Part shown: positions 25,331-37,347 of the stretch, piece by piece
Layout: every line of letters begins with the position of its first letter
Position numbering within the stretch: position 1 is the first letter of the stretch
From: Apis mellifera
Taxonomy: Eukaryota; Arthropoda; Insecta; Hymenoptera; Apidae
Assembly: GCF_003254395.2 (NCBI RefSeq)
Contig: NC_037645.1
Coordinates: 7,687,229-7,751,228, forward strand
Direction of reading: 5' to 3'
Length of the DNA stretch: 64,000 nucleotides
Made by a program: the position numbers and the translations under genes
Notes under the pieces: generated by a model
What the model saw: the letters and a program-made list of their open reading frames with translations, nothing else
Told to the model about the DNA's origin: nothing
The model's database searches: none

Positions 25331-26610
25331 AGAATATTTTTTTTATTTTTTTTTACTTTTTTCATTTCTTATTTCATTTTTCATTATATTTATAATTGTA
25401 GAAAATGTTTATATCATTATATATATCATATATTATAAAAAAAACTAGAAATGAAAAATATTTACTAGTATAATGTTTATTTAATAAAATCCTTTATTTA
25501 TATTTTTAATATCTGTTTTCTTGAAGATTTTAAAAAAATGTTTAAAATCATTGAGCTTTTTAATTTAATGATTAATATAAATAAAGTTATAATTTATGAT
25601 TTCCTTAAAAGACCTTTCTTTTTTCGTAGTCCAGATTCAAATATTCACTTATATTTTTGAAGCTTTACATTTTTTTCACAACATATATTATATACATATG
25701 TATTGTATATTTTCATATGTGCTAAATTAATGTATATAGCTTGAATATCATAAGACGCAATTTATAATTAATTGCTGCCTAGATTTTTCTATTTTCTTTA
25801 ATGTGTATTGATAAAAATAATTTATATTAAACAATAAATATAATAAACTTCTAAATAAAAATGATTTAAGCCCTTCTTCTACACATCTGTATTCACAATA
25901 TTATTTATTATAACTGTAGTAATCATAACTATAGTTATTATTTCTCGATAGATTTATTCTAGATATTTATATTTTTCTAGCTTATTATAGTTTTTATATA
26001 TATATATATATATTATGATTTAATTTTTATTAATCTTAGCATATATTGAATGAAGATAAAAGACATGAAATATAAAAAAGCAATATTCCACACTCAGTAT
26101 ATCAAATACAAGATACAAATTAAAGTTTTTTTAGATACATTAAGACTTTTGGAAAAATTATTTTTAATAATAGTAACAATTTTATCACAAATATATATCA
26201 CAGTCTATTAATTCGAAGGAAGTCGATTAAATCTATTTATAGTACAATCGTAAGAAATAGTGTTTTCACATTCGTAAGAAAACAAAAAAAACTTAAATTT
26301 CCTTTTTAAGTTAAGTCAGATGACAAATGACATTAATCTAAGAAAGATTCTTAGACATTTTGATTTTTGTAACAGCATTATGGAGATTTTTATTTTTAAT
26401 TGGTAGTTGATATATAATCTCATATATAACTAAATTTAAAAAAATAATCATTATTTTGAATATTAATAATTCAAGATTATTGAATAATTCTATATTAGAT
26501 TGTATCCTAATATAGAATTTATAGATAATATAAAATTTATTAAAATAGATTAAATTTAAAAAGTAAACTATATTACAATTTTATATATATATTTACAATA
26601 ATTTAAACAA

Positions 26611-26681
26611 GCATCGGTGGTTCAGTGGTAGAATGCTCGCCTGCCACGCGGGCGGCCCGGGTTCGATTCCCGGCCGATGCA
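26611..26681 (+). tRNA. tRNA-Gly (anticodon GCC), copy 1
   Basis: A 71-nt cloverleaf. The acceptor stem GCATCGG pairs with CCGATGC. A box TGGTTCAGTGG and B box GGTTCGATTCC are intact. Anticodon GCC at 26643-26645. T-run terminator at 26688-26693. Confidence 0.97.
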
Positions 26682-27228
26682 AATTTATTTTTTCATATTT
26701 TATTTTATATTATTTTTTATTATAATTTTATAAAATATATATAATCTTATAGTAATTCTTTTTCTTTTTTAATATAAAAAATATATTTTTATTTTATTCA
26801 TTATTTTTTCTATATAAACAAATTCTTAAATATAACAATTCAATTAATACTTATATATTAATACAATTAATAAACTTAAATTTTTTGAAAATTTTATCTT
26901 AAAGAATAATGATACATATTTTTTAATTCTTATAATTTATAATTTTATATAATAATAAATTTTGAATGTATTAAATAATACTATAAAATGTATACTTACG
27001 AAATATTAAGATAAAATTGGAATTATTAAATACAGAAATAAAATAATATAAAAAAATTTATTTATTGTTGAAGTTTTATTCTCAATTAATAATAATTTAT
27101 CAAGAATGCTCTGAGTTTTCTTTTTTCCTTCTGATGCATTTTTGAAATTCAGAACAGAGGAAGTCGTAATTCATTGATACTTTAAAATATTACCATATAA
27201 TTTGTGTATGTACCATCACATATATGTA

Positions 27229-27299
27229 GCATCGGTGGTTCAGTGGTAGAATGCTCGCCTGCCACGCGGGCGGCCCGGGTTCGATTCCCGGCCGATGCA
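27229..27299 (+). tRNA. tRNA-Gly (anticodon GCC), copy 2
   Basis: Identical over all 71 nt to the copy at 26611, with unrelated flanks. Anticodon GCC at 27261-27263. Seven T at 27302-27308 form the terminator. Confidence 0.97.
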
Positions 27300-28781
27300 A
27301 ATTTTTTTTAATATAATTTTATTAGAAAAAATAAAATCAAAATTAAAATAAATAAATAGTAATTTATATATATAGATAAATAATAATTTTCATAGTATCG
27401 TATTGCAATTTTAACGTTTTTTAAATTTTATGAAAATGTCGATAATTTTACAAAGTGGTACAATTACTATTATATCGAAATTAATAATTTAATTATATAT
27501 CTTTATTGTAAAAAAATCTGATAAATAATTAATATTATCAAAGGTTATTATTCTATTAGATATCTATTGAACATCAAAATAGAAAATGAAACATCAAAAT
27601 AGAATATGAAAATAGAACTTTGATCAAGAAAATGAAACATCAAAATTGAACTTTATCAAGAAAAAATGTTTTTTTAATTGAAATATTTTAAAAAAGATCG
27701 ATACTAAATGGATATTATAAATATACAAGAAACCGAAGAAGCTCATAATGTAAGAACGAAAGTTTTTATAAGGATTCTTAAATAGAATTAAGTAATATTC
27801 AGCTTTTATCATTTTTGCAAAATATATTTAATTATAATAAAAAGATTGAAATTAAAAATTTTTAATATTTTAAAATCAAAGTGTAAAAAAGTTACGTTCT
27901 AAAAATTAAACAGGTGAAATTAAATTATACAAGAATGAAACTGTTTACTATTTAATATTTGAATACAATAAAACACGTTTGACGCATCTTTTGCATGCTT
28001 GGCTGTTAAAGTTATCCCCATCAATTCCTGTTTTTACAAAGTGAGTATTATGTATTTTTTTCTAATTCACTATTAAGTACTCAATATTTATCACTCTGAA
28101 ATGAAAAGATAAAAACTCTATTTTTCACGAATAAACAAATAATTGACATGACTCAGACTCGATTCCTATGTTAGTCTAATATGAATCATTTCATTGTGTT
28201 GGACCCTATAACCAAGCTTCCGTTCTTACAAGCTACGCACACATTTTATAAATGGCCATATATAGATATCAATATCTGGTAGAGTGAATCTTAAATTAAA
28301 CCGAAGATTGTAGAAAATTTTTATATCTGAATTATAAATAAAAACGCATGCATACAAATTTTTCAATATATTTGCTACTACAAGTATTAATTAATATCAA
28401 TTAAATTAAATTTTTGTAGAAAAATTAAGAATCATAGGAAACGTTTTTGGATCAAATTAAGAAATATGTAGCGAAACACATGAAGAAAAAGATACATATA
28501 TATATATTTTTATAGGAATGTTATCTTCTTGATATTTCCTTTATACATTAATCAATACAATTCATCGATTAATTAAATAAAATTTCTTTAGAGAAAGCTA
28601 GTGATCATGAATTATTACATTAAATTATTATTACACTAACTTGCATAAACTATATAGAGTCTGTCTATAAATTTTTTATTAGTCACTACCAGTTGCATGA
28701 ATGCTTTGAAAATCGACATTGATCGTAAAGCTAAAGCTAAAGTTTAAAAGTAGTGGAAATTAAATCGAAGGAATATCTTAT
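27300..28781. other. Intergenic AT-rich DNA
   Basis: No gene supported. Short imperfect direct repeats of a GAAACATCAAAATAGAA-type unit occur at about 27,570-27,660. A slightly more complex patch at about 28,140-28,270 carries no usable frame. Confidence 0.4.
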
Positions 28782-30376
28782 TCAGAGTTTGTAAGCATTT
28801 CGCATCATTAGATCAAAATAAGCATCATGATCGATGCTTGCGCTGATAGCGCTATAATAATTCATAAATTCTTCTTCGGTAACCTGTAACATATAGATTC
28901 AATATTTTATTCAAAATTATTTTTCATATCAAAACTAGAAGAAAGCAATCCATTTAATCTATTGAATTATTGTTTATTTAAAAATTCTAATAAAAAAGGA
29001 TAAAATTTCATAGAAATCTTTCTTAGAAACAAAAAAAAAAAATACTTACTGTGCCATTTCTAGTATTGTTCTGTTCAAAATTCGCTAAAAACTTGTTCAG
29101 AATACTTTCCTCACTTTCTTCGCCACTGATATAACGGGGATGACACTTAACGTTATAAACTCCTCTTAAATCGTCGATCGTGATCACTCCATCACCAGTT
29201 TTATCCAATTTTTTGAAGGCCTGATCTACTACATTTTTGCGATTTTGAGACATTGGAGGCTAAAAAGAATTTTTTTTCTTAATAATCCAATGATAAATAA
29301 TGAAAAAGTATTTAGTTATATATAAAATATACATACTCTTATACCAATAATAAACTCATCGACGCTAATGTTCCCATCGTTATCTGTGTCGAATTTATTA
29401 AACATCTCTTGAATCTCTTCATCTGAAATATCCAAATCACTTTCCTCGAGACCTTTGGTGAATTCTTCTAGGTTCAATTTCTTATTTCCATCATCGTCCA
29501 TACGACGGAAAATTCTATATAGATTAAAAAAACATTCTAGAAATTTCTCATTCTATACACTATGATATAGCAAATTATATAATTTCATTAAAATAATAAT
29601 ATAATAAAAAAAAATAACATAAATTTAAGTTTTTTCATGTTAAAAAAATACTATTTTATAAATTTTGAATTTTATGCCGTATTACTTTTGTGCCATGTTA
29701 TATTTAAAAGAAATGTATTTTAAAAAAAAAAAAAGTATTGTCCACTTACCTGCCCAAACCAAGTATACCATTGGCACCTCTGGCCAAACAGAGCAAACGA
29801 AGTTTTTCTATAGAATCCGTGGTGTTTTGCAGAGCCTGTTGGGCTTTATAAATCATCTCAATCTCTTGCCTAGTTGTTGCGCTTTGAGGTCTGTTCAAGA
29901 ACATTCCTGAAAAAGAAAACCATGTTATGACTCACGGTTATGACGCATCAGTTTGAAAAGGAGAGAGCAAATGAATATCCGATAAATTTGATTTTAAAAT
30001 TATTTTAATAAAAAATGAATAGAATAGAACAACTTTTAACTCTATGTTTAAATATTTCAGAGATTTAATATTGCCTATTTTGGATCAAATATTAATCGTT
30101 GATTCCTTGATAATTGATTATCTCAATCAAATAAAAATAAAAATAAATGAAAAACTTACGAAGAGAATAAACTGGAGGAAAAATACGAGTTAGTATTAAT
30201 TTTATACTAAATAATATATTTTATTTTTTTATATATGCTTCGATCGATTCATTCGTTAAAATACAGATTAATTTTTTTAAAAATATTAACGAAAGATTCT
30301 ATTTTGATTTAATTAATTAAATACATAATAAAAAAAGAACGAAAAAAAACTTACTAAAATTATTTCTCATCGACAT
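28782..30376 (-). CDS. CAPSL: Calcyphosin-like EF-hand calcium-binding protein
   Basis: Core exons: 29906-29750, 29514-29337, 29259-29050 and 28883-28782, all in phase. Translation can begin at ATG 29904 (214 residues), or in an upstream exon 30376-30355 (MSMRNNF), with or without a 12-nt microexon at 30171-30160, giving 226 or 222 residues; both joins keep the frame. Family landmarks are RLLCLARGANGILGLGR, four EF-hand positions (loops DDDGNKKLNLEE, DTDNDGNISVDE, DKTGDGVITIDD and a degenerate fourth in NNTRNGTVTEEE), RPPMSQNRKNVVDQAFKKLD, and the C-terminal EEFMNYYSAISASID and MMRNAYKL. Loops 1 and 2 keep the acidic residue at position 12; loop 3 has Asp there. Calcyphosin-like proteins are calcium sensors often linked to ciliated cells; a role in sensory neurons or sperm is inference only. 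Confidence 0.92.
30160..30171 (-). other. 12-nt in-frame microexon of the calcyphosin-like gene
   Basis: On the minus strand a textbook branch site (ACTAACT) and CGTATTTTTCCTCCAG acceptor precede TTTATTCTCTTC, followed at once by the donor GTAAGT. Inserting it between exon 30376-30355 and exon 29906-29750 adds Ile-Tyr-Ser-Leu and keeps the frame. Confidence 0.55.
30355..30376 (-). other. Alternative first coding exon, calcyphosin-like gene
   Basis: ATG TCG ATG AGA AAT AAT TTT A followed by the donor GTAAGT. It joins in frame to the next exon. A four-codon upstream frame (ATG CGA TGT CGA TGA) overlaps the start. Another GTAAGT donor at about 30,937-30,943 (after GATATCAAG) may end a further alternative 5' exon. 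Confidence 0.45.
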
Positions 30377-31593
30377 CGCATTTATTCAATAATTCATTGA
30401 ATAATTTTTGATACTTTAATTTATCAAGATGCTTAAATTGTTTAGCTGTATGTATTTACAAATGCGGAGTATTAAATATATGATAATTAAAATTTGTTAT
30501 TAATTGATAATATCAATATCTAAATTAAAATAAAATTTCTTTTCGTTAAATTAATGTTAAATTAATGGAATAATTAATTATTATTTATAGAAATAAATAT
30601 AAATAAATTTAAAATAAAAATAAATTATTTATAGAAACAATGAAGAAAGATTTATTTTTAAACAAATTACATTAGGAAAAACATATTATCTTTTAATTAA
30701 TTATTATTAAAATTATTATTAATATTATTAATATGATATTAACTTGAAATTGATAATTAATTGATAATTAATTATCCAGATTCTTAATTAGAGACTTAAT
30801 TAATTTTCTTTTTTACATCATCATCGTTCATCTTTAAAATATTTTATTTATACGATAATTTCAAATGATTATTTCCATCATATAATTATTCGAAGTTTTT
30901 ATTCATTTATTAATTTTAATTTTTGTGATCTAACTTACCTTGATATCTAGAAGGTAAGACTGGAACTGCATATATTAATTTTTTAAAGAAATTTTGATCA
31001 ACTGTTAGTGATAAAGAATGCGAAAAAAATTCGTAGCTCTTTTAAAGAGAATTAAAAAGCAATTGACGACAGGGGATTCCCTAGACTCAAGTTCGCGCAT
31101 TCTATATTATACATTACACACATAACAGATAAAACACATTCATGTATGAAAATGAGGTATGTTCGATATATAATCTGTACAATAGTTTGTAGAAAACGTA
31201 TCCATAACGACCAATTGGCCACAACATTTGTATCAGCAAAAAATTCACGCGTGATCAGTCACGAATACCGATTTCCTGTCGATAATTCTTATATGGTTGT
31301 TCACAAAAAATTCATTTCTTAAAAAATTTCTATATTTCATTATCATACTTTTTTCAAGAAAATATTGAAAATATATTTATTTTATTGAAAATAAAAAATT
31401 TTCTATAAAATTTAAAAAGTAAATTTATTGAATTTAAAAGTATTAAACTTTTTTAATTGCATAATTATTAAAATATAATATTATATCCGGTTTCTATTTC
31501 AAGAAATTTATTCAATGTGTATTTAATTACATAATATAATCGGCATAACATATATATAACAAAAATAATATTATGTGAAAAATTTTCTAGATA

Positions 31594-31631
<38 letters not shown>

Positions 31632-32542
31632 GATATACAATGTAATAATATTAATTTTTATGTAAATATATTTCAATAAATATATTTTTAATTATTAATA
31701 TGATGAATTAATATATTTAATTATATTATATTTAATTAAAATTAATTAATATATTTGATTAAAAATTATTTTAAATTTGATTTTGCTGCATAATTATATA
31801 ATTATATAAATGCAGTATATTAAGTACTAAATTATTATATTTTATGATATAATAAAGACAGGCGAAATGTAATATTTTACGAAATTATATGTTATGTTTT
31901 TAAAATAGAAATTAATATAAAAAAAAATGAGAATTATTCTACAATTTATTGAATTTATTATAATAAATTCAATTATTAATAAAAATATAATTAATATGTG
32001 TGCAAAGATCCTCATTTGCTAAATTTTCGAAAAAAATTTTTTATGATATTTAATTGATAGCTACTGATAGTAATAGCAATTTGTAACAATAAGTTATAGT
32101 ATATATATAAAATATATATAAAATAAATCTTCGAGTTTATAATAATTATATAATGATTATTTAAATAAATATAAAATAAAAAATAAAATTAAAATATTAA
32201 ATTGATTTTATGATAATTTTATTAATTTAGAATGATGATAAGTTATCGACTAATAGAAATTACATTTATTTTCTGTCGATAATAATTTTTATAACTTAAG
32301 AAAATTTGTTCAAATGTTTGTTTAAATCATTATGTATTTTTTAAATAAAAAAATAAGTATATAATTTATTATTTGTATAAAAAATATAATAGAAAAAATT
32401 AATTATTTTGTAAATGTTTTATTAAAACACAAAGGAATATTCTAGAATAGAAAATACCATATGTTACATCCATCTACCAATGCCAAGAAGACATTTGGAC
32501 CGAGTTTTAACCGGCTTTTATCTCATTGGTCAATGTGTATTG
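30377..32542. other. Divergent intergenic region between the calcyphosin-like gene and GRP94
   Basis: Mostly AT-rich DNA with a TA repeat at 31596-31628. It holds the remaining 5' exon candidates of the calcyphosin-like gene near 30,940-31,080. No coding gene is supported. Confidence 0.4.
31596..31628. repeat. (TA)n microsatellite
   Basis: About 33 nt of alternating TA upstream of GRP94. Confidence 0.95.
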
Positions 32543-32561
32543 CGTGGGGTCATTTTATTGG
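32543..32561 (-). promoter_or_regulatory. Perfect ER stress response element (ERSE) upstream of GRP94
   Basis: CGTGGGGTCATTTTATTGG is exactly CCAAT-N9-CCACG in reverse orientation, the consensus bound by NF-Y and ATF6/XBP1 at chaperone genes of the unfolded protein response. It lies 149 bp before the GRP94 start codon, where such elements act. Another CCAAT-type ATTGG is present just upstream at about 32,525. Confidence 0.65.
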
Positions 32562-32709
32562 TGGATCACTAAAGTCTTTACTATATGAAAGTATCGTGGG
32601 TTAAATTATATGACAGTCGGCATAAAACAGTGGATCGTAGTGTTTGAAGTGAATTTGGGAATATTTCGCTTTTTTTCCTGCCATTATTCGGAAACAGTTC
32701 ACGGCAGCA

Positions 32710-35439
32710 ATGAGAAAAGCGTTAATATTGCTATCGATTCTCTTCTTTCTAACAGGTGAGTTTTAATAAGAAAATCTGTAATTATGGAAAAAATTGTTCA
32801 AAATGCATATGTTAATTAAGCAAGAATATCAACATATCTTTGTTATGTAGGATTTGTTAGAGCAGAAAATTTGGTGGAAGAAGATATTGGAACTGTAGAA
32901 AATGATTTGAGTGCTAGCCGCGAAGGATCTCGAACGGGTAAAATATTTCGAAATTATTTATTTAATAACAATTGAACAGATCGCTCTTTTATCTTATATT
33001 CACATTTATATTAAAAATATTTTTTTATAATTTTGTTTATAATATATTTTTTAATAAATAAAATTTAATTTGTAATTTATAATTTGTTAATTTTAGATAA
33101 TGAAGTAATTCAAAGAGAAGAGGAAGCAATTAAACTTGATGGATTAAATGTGGCTCAAATTAAAGAACTCAGAGAAAAAGCTGAAAAATTTACTTTTCAA
33201 ACCGAAGTCAATCGTATTATGAAACTTATTATAAACTCTTTGTATCGTAACAAAGATATTTTTCTAAGAGAGTTGATATCTAATGCATCTGATGCATTAG
33301 ATAAAATAAGATTGCTGTCACTTACTGATAAAAATGTCTTGGATACTAATCCAGAATTAGCAATTAGAATAAAATCTGATAAAGAAAATAAAATATTAAG
33401 TATAACTGATTCTGGTATTGGTATGGCCAAACATGAATTAATTAATAATCTTGGAACCATTGCTAAATCAGGAACTGCTGAGTTCTTGGGCAAAATGCAA
33501 GAAACTTCTAATACTCAAGATTTGAACGATATGATTGGTCAATTTGGAGTTGGTTTCTATTCTGCTTTTTTGGTTTCTCATACAGTAGTAGTTACTTCTA
33601 AGCATAATGAAGACAATCAACATATTTGGCAGTCTGATAGTAGCAGTTACAGCATTGTAGAAGATCCCAGGGGGAATACACTAAAAAGAGGAACTACAGT
33701 GAGGTAAATACAATTTTTTTTATATTTATTATTTTTTTATTTTTTATAAATTTGAAAATTTATAAATATATTTCAATTATAGTTTGCATTTAAAAGATGA
33801 AGCATTGGACTTTTTAGAAGAAGATACAATTAAAAATCTTGTAAAGAAATACTCACAATTTATCAATTTCCCTATATATTTATGGAGTAGCAAAGTCATT
33901 CAAGTAGATGAAGAAGAGGAAGAAGAAGAGAAACGAGTAAAAGAAGATGAAAGTGAAAAAAAAGATTCCATTGAAGATAAAGTGGATGAGGAGGAGGATG
34001 CAAAAGTAGAAGATGTGGAGGAAGAAAAGAAAACAAAGAAGGTTGATAAAACTGTTTGGGACTGGGAATTGTTAAATGATTCTAAACCTATATGGACTTT
34101 AAAGCCATCTGAAGTTGAAGATAAAGATTATAATGATTTTTATAAGGTTTTAACAAAAGATACTCAGGATCCTTTAGCAAAAATCCATTTTGTAGCAGAA
34201 GGTGAAGTCACCTTCAAATCACTTCTTTTTATTCCTAAAGTTCAGCCAAGTGATAGTTTTAATCGTTATGGCACTAAAGCAGACAATATTAAATTATATG
34301 TCAGAAGAGTTTTCATCACAGATAAATTTACAGATATGATGCCTAACTATTTATCCTTCATTCGTGGTATTGTTGATAGCGATGACTTACCGTTAAATGT
34401 TTCACGTGAAAACTTACAGCAACATAAACTCATTAAGGTAATCAAAAAGAAATTGATTAGAAAAGTATTAGATATGATCAAAAAAATCCCTAAGGAAGAT
34501 TATGAAAAATTCTGGAAAGAATACAGCACTAATATTAAACTGGGTGTGATTGAAGATGCTCAAAACAGAGCCAGATTATCCAAACTTTTGTTATTTCAAT
34601 CTTCTACACAAAAAGATTTTACATCATTATCAGATTATGTAACCCGAATGAAATCTAGTCAACAATACATTTATTATATTGCTGGCTCTTCTGAAGAAGA
34701 AGTAAAAAAATCTCCATTTGTAGAAAGATTAGATAAAAAGGGCTATGAAGTTCTATATCTTACTGAAGCAGTTGATGAATATGCTATTTCTGCTCTTCCT
34801 GAATTCGATGGTAAAAAGTTCCAGAACGTAGCTAAAGAAGGATTTTCGCTTGATGAAGGCGAAAAGGCTAAAGAAAGAATGGAGCAATTGAAAACTACTT
34901 TTGAACCATTGGTTAAATGGCTGAATGATGTTTTGAAGGATCATATCAGTAAAGCTCAGGTTTCCGAACGTCTTACAGATTCTCCATGTGCTTTGGTTGC
35001 TAGTATGTTTGGATGGACAGGAAATATGGAAAGATTAGCTATTTCAAATGCTCATCAAAAGACTGATGATCCCCAGAAAAATTATTATTTGAATCAAAAA
35101 AAAACTTTAGAGATCAATCCAAGACATCCACTTATTAGAGAACTTTTACGTAGAGTGGAAGTTGATACTACTGATCAGACAGCAAAAGATATTGCATTGA
35201 TGATGTTCAGAACAGCTACTCTTCGGTCAGGATACATGCTCAGAGAAACTGCCAGTTTTGCGGATAGTGTAGAGCAATTAATGAGAAAGACTTTAGGCAT
35301 TTCTCTAGATGAAGTTCCTGAAGAGGAAGAAATACAAGAAGAAGAATCTGGACCAACAGAAAAACAAGATTCTGAAAAAATTATTGATATGGATGCAAAT
35401 GAAGATGATCAAGATGAAGAAAAACATGATGAATTATAA
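32710..35439 (+). CDS. Gp93: Endoplasmin / GRP94 (ER-resident Hsp90)
   Basis: Four exons: 32710-32755, 32851-32937, 33097-33703 and 33783-35439; phases close to 798 residues, as expected of GRP94. Signal peptide at residues 1 to about 21 (MRKALILLSILFFLTGFVRA). The N-terminal ATPase domain carries ELISNASDALDKIR (catalytic Glu and ATP-binding Asn), DSGIGMAKHELINNLGTI and GQFGVGFYSAFLV. A long acidic/Lys charged linker follows (about residues 285-335). The middle domain has NRYGTKADNIKLYVRR and DSDDLPLNVSRENLQQHK with the conserved Arg. The C-terminal dimerisation domain is complete and the protein ends in HDEL, the ER retrieval signal. It folds secreted and membrane proteins such as integrins and Toll-like receptors in the ER lumen. 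Confidence 0.98.
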
Positions 35440-36390
35440 TTAAAAATTGTATCACATTAGACTATAATTTTCTAGTTGTATGGCTATACAATGTATAGTG
35501 ATTGTCATTGAAAAAGTGCAACTATTGTTGCAACTATGTACAGAGTAAAAAATAGTTATATCCTTTGATGATGCTTTGCTGCATCACATTGTTTTTTTTT
35601 TATAATAATATTGCAACTATGCATCAAAGGATATGATAATTGTGCAAGTATAGAAAAAAATATATCATTCATTAAGTTTGTCATAATACTTGTAGACTCA
35701 TAAGTTCCATTTTTGGTAAAAAAAAATTTATCCATAATTTATTTCGTTTGATCTTCCATCTTTTTATATATGTAAGTAAAATGAAAGAAATTTCTGACTG
35801 AACTTAATAAATATATATAATAAGTTTATGATGGGATTGAATGTTTTTATATTTATATAAAAAATATTTAAAAAGAATATTAATTGAAATATCATTAATT
35901 TTTTTATAAAAAGATTATTTATGATTACTTTTTTCTTTTAAAAAATATAATATAAAAAATTCACCAATTGAAAAATTACCATAATATTCTTCATTTTCAA
36001 AAATAAAAATAAAAAGTAATTATTAATATTTTGTTTTAATGAATGTAATTTAAAGATGGATCTTTATATATCGAAATCAATAAACTATTGAGTTTAATAA
36101 GTCAAATTTTTATTTTTTATGTATAGAAATTTAATGATTTATCATATATTATTAAAATATATCGTATTAAAATTGAATAATAAATTTAAAATGATCTGCA
36201 TTCGATTTTAAATTTATAAAATGATGGTAAATATTATTATAAAATTTTAATATTCAAAATTATTTTAAATCCATTTTTTTGTTAATTCGTATTTTCAAAA
36301 CAATGTTAAGTTATTCATTTCCGGCAAATACAATTGATTCTGATGAACGAACCAATAAGAGAATAAATTCCCATGGAACTGGGACAAACA
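35440..36390 (+). other. GRP94 3' UTR and spacer
   Basis: The 3' UTR holds a 13-bp perfect inverted repeat (35558-35570 with 35622-35634). AATAAA-type signals occur near 35,806 and beyond. From about 35,850 on the DNA is plain AT-rich spacer. Confidence 0.5.
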
Positions 36391-36509
36391 ACGTAGATAT
36401 CCGAGCGCGGCCGAGCGCTCATTTCCGTTTTCGAATCCGACGTCATCTACTCTCAAAGCCCGTGTGTTTTGTGTTTCTTTGGGGCCACGATGATTATCGC
36501 TAATTTAAT
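36391..36509 (+). promoter_or_regulatory. CpG-rich promoter and putative 5' UTR exon of FAM120
   Basis: A compact CpG-rich patch (GAGCGCGGCCGAGCGCTC, then a CRE-like GACGTCAT at about 36439-36446) ends at a GTAAGT donor after 36509. A second GC-richer patch ends at another GTAAGT donor after 36617. Either could splice to the acceptor TATTTTTCAG at 37163-37172, leaving 175 nt of UTR before the FAM120 ATG. The start site itself is not visible. Confidence 0.4.
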
Positions 36510-37347
36510 GTAAGTATTATCTTATTTCATTTTACGATCGTTTAAATTATAATAATTAGAATTCGCATGGTGCCGTTTGTATAGAAAATTGGTCACGAAA
36601 CCGCGCGAATTCCTTGCGTAAGTTTTACGAACAGAGATCTCGCCATGCCGGTCTATAAAGTCCCTTTTTCTTAAGCATGTTCAATTAATTAAGAAACGAT
36701 GATAAAAACCATTGCCGGCTATTTTTCATTTTTGTCATAACAATTATCTTGAAAAAATCGATTAACTTGACTGAGATACGAAAACAGGACAAGACGGATG
36801 GCCACATATAAACAAAATAAATGGCGTCAGCATACTTATATTCTGAATATGACAAATTTCGACTTCTCGAGTATTCTTTGACTAAGAATTTTGATTCTAC
36901 CATTTTTTTTTTTGAATCGGAATAAATTTAATGCATAACTTTAAATTTTTTTCTTGTTATTACTAGACAATATATAATCGTTAAATGTTGTTTGATTTAT
37001 TTCTTGTATTAATATTTTCTATAAAAAATTTTTGATTTTATGAACAATATGCAATTTGTCAAATTTTATAAACCGTATTCTCTTTTGAATGATTTATTTT
37101 TATTTTTAAAAATATCATAAAAAAAGAAAAAAGCTTGATTTATGCAAATAATAGATAATATTTATTTTTCAGATTGAAATTATTGAAACTGAAATTAGAT
37201 TTTTTCGTATCTTAAAATTATCTAAAATAAAAAGCTAATAAAATCATTCACTCATTTAATAAATTAAGCGAGGGAAAGATAATTGTAAAAATACGTAATA
37301 ACAAAACAAATTTGATTAGTAATTGGACTAAAAGAATTTTGAACAAA

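Noticed and set aside
36685..36903. Minus-strand open frame upstream of FAM120
   Set aside because: No conserved features and no splice context; probably chance.
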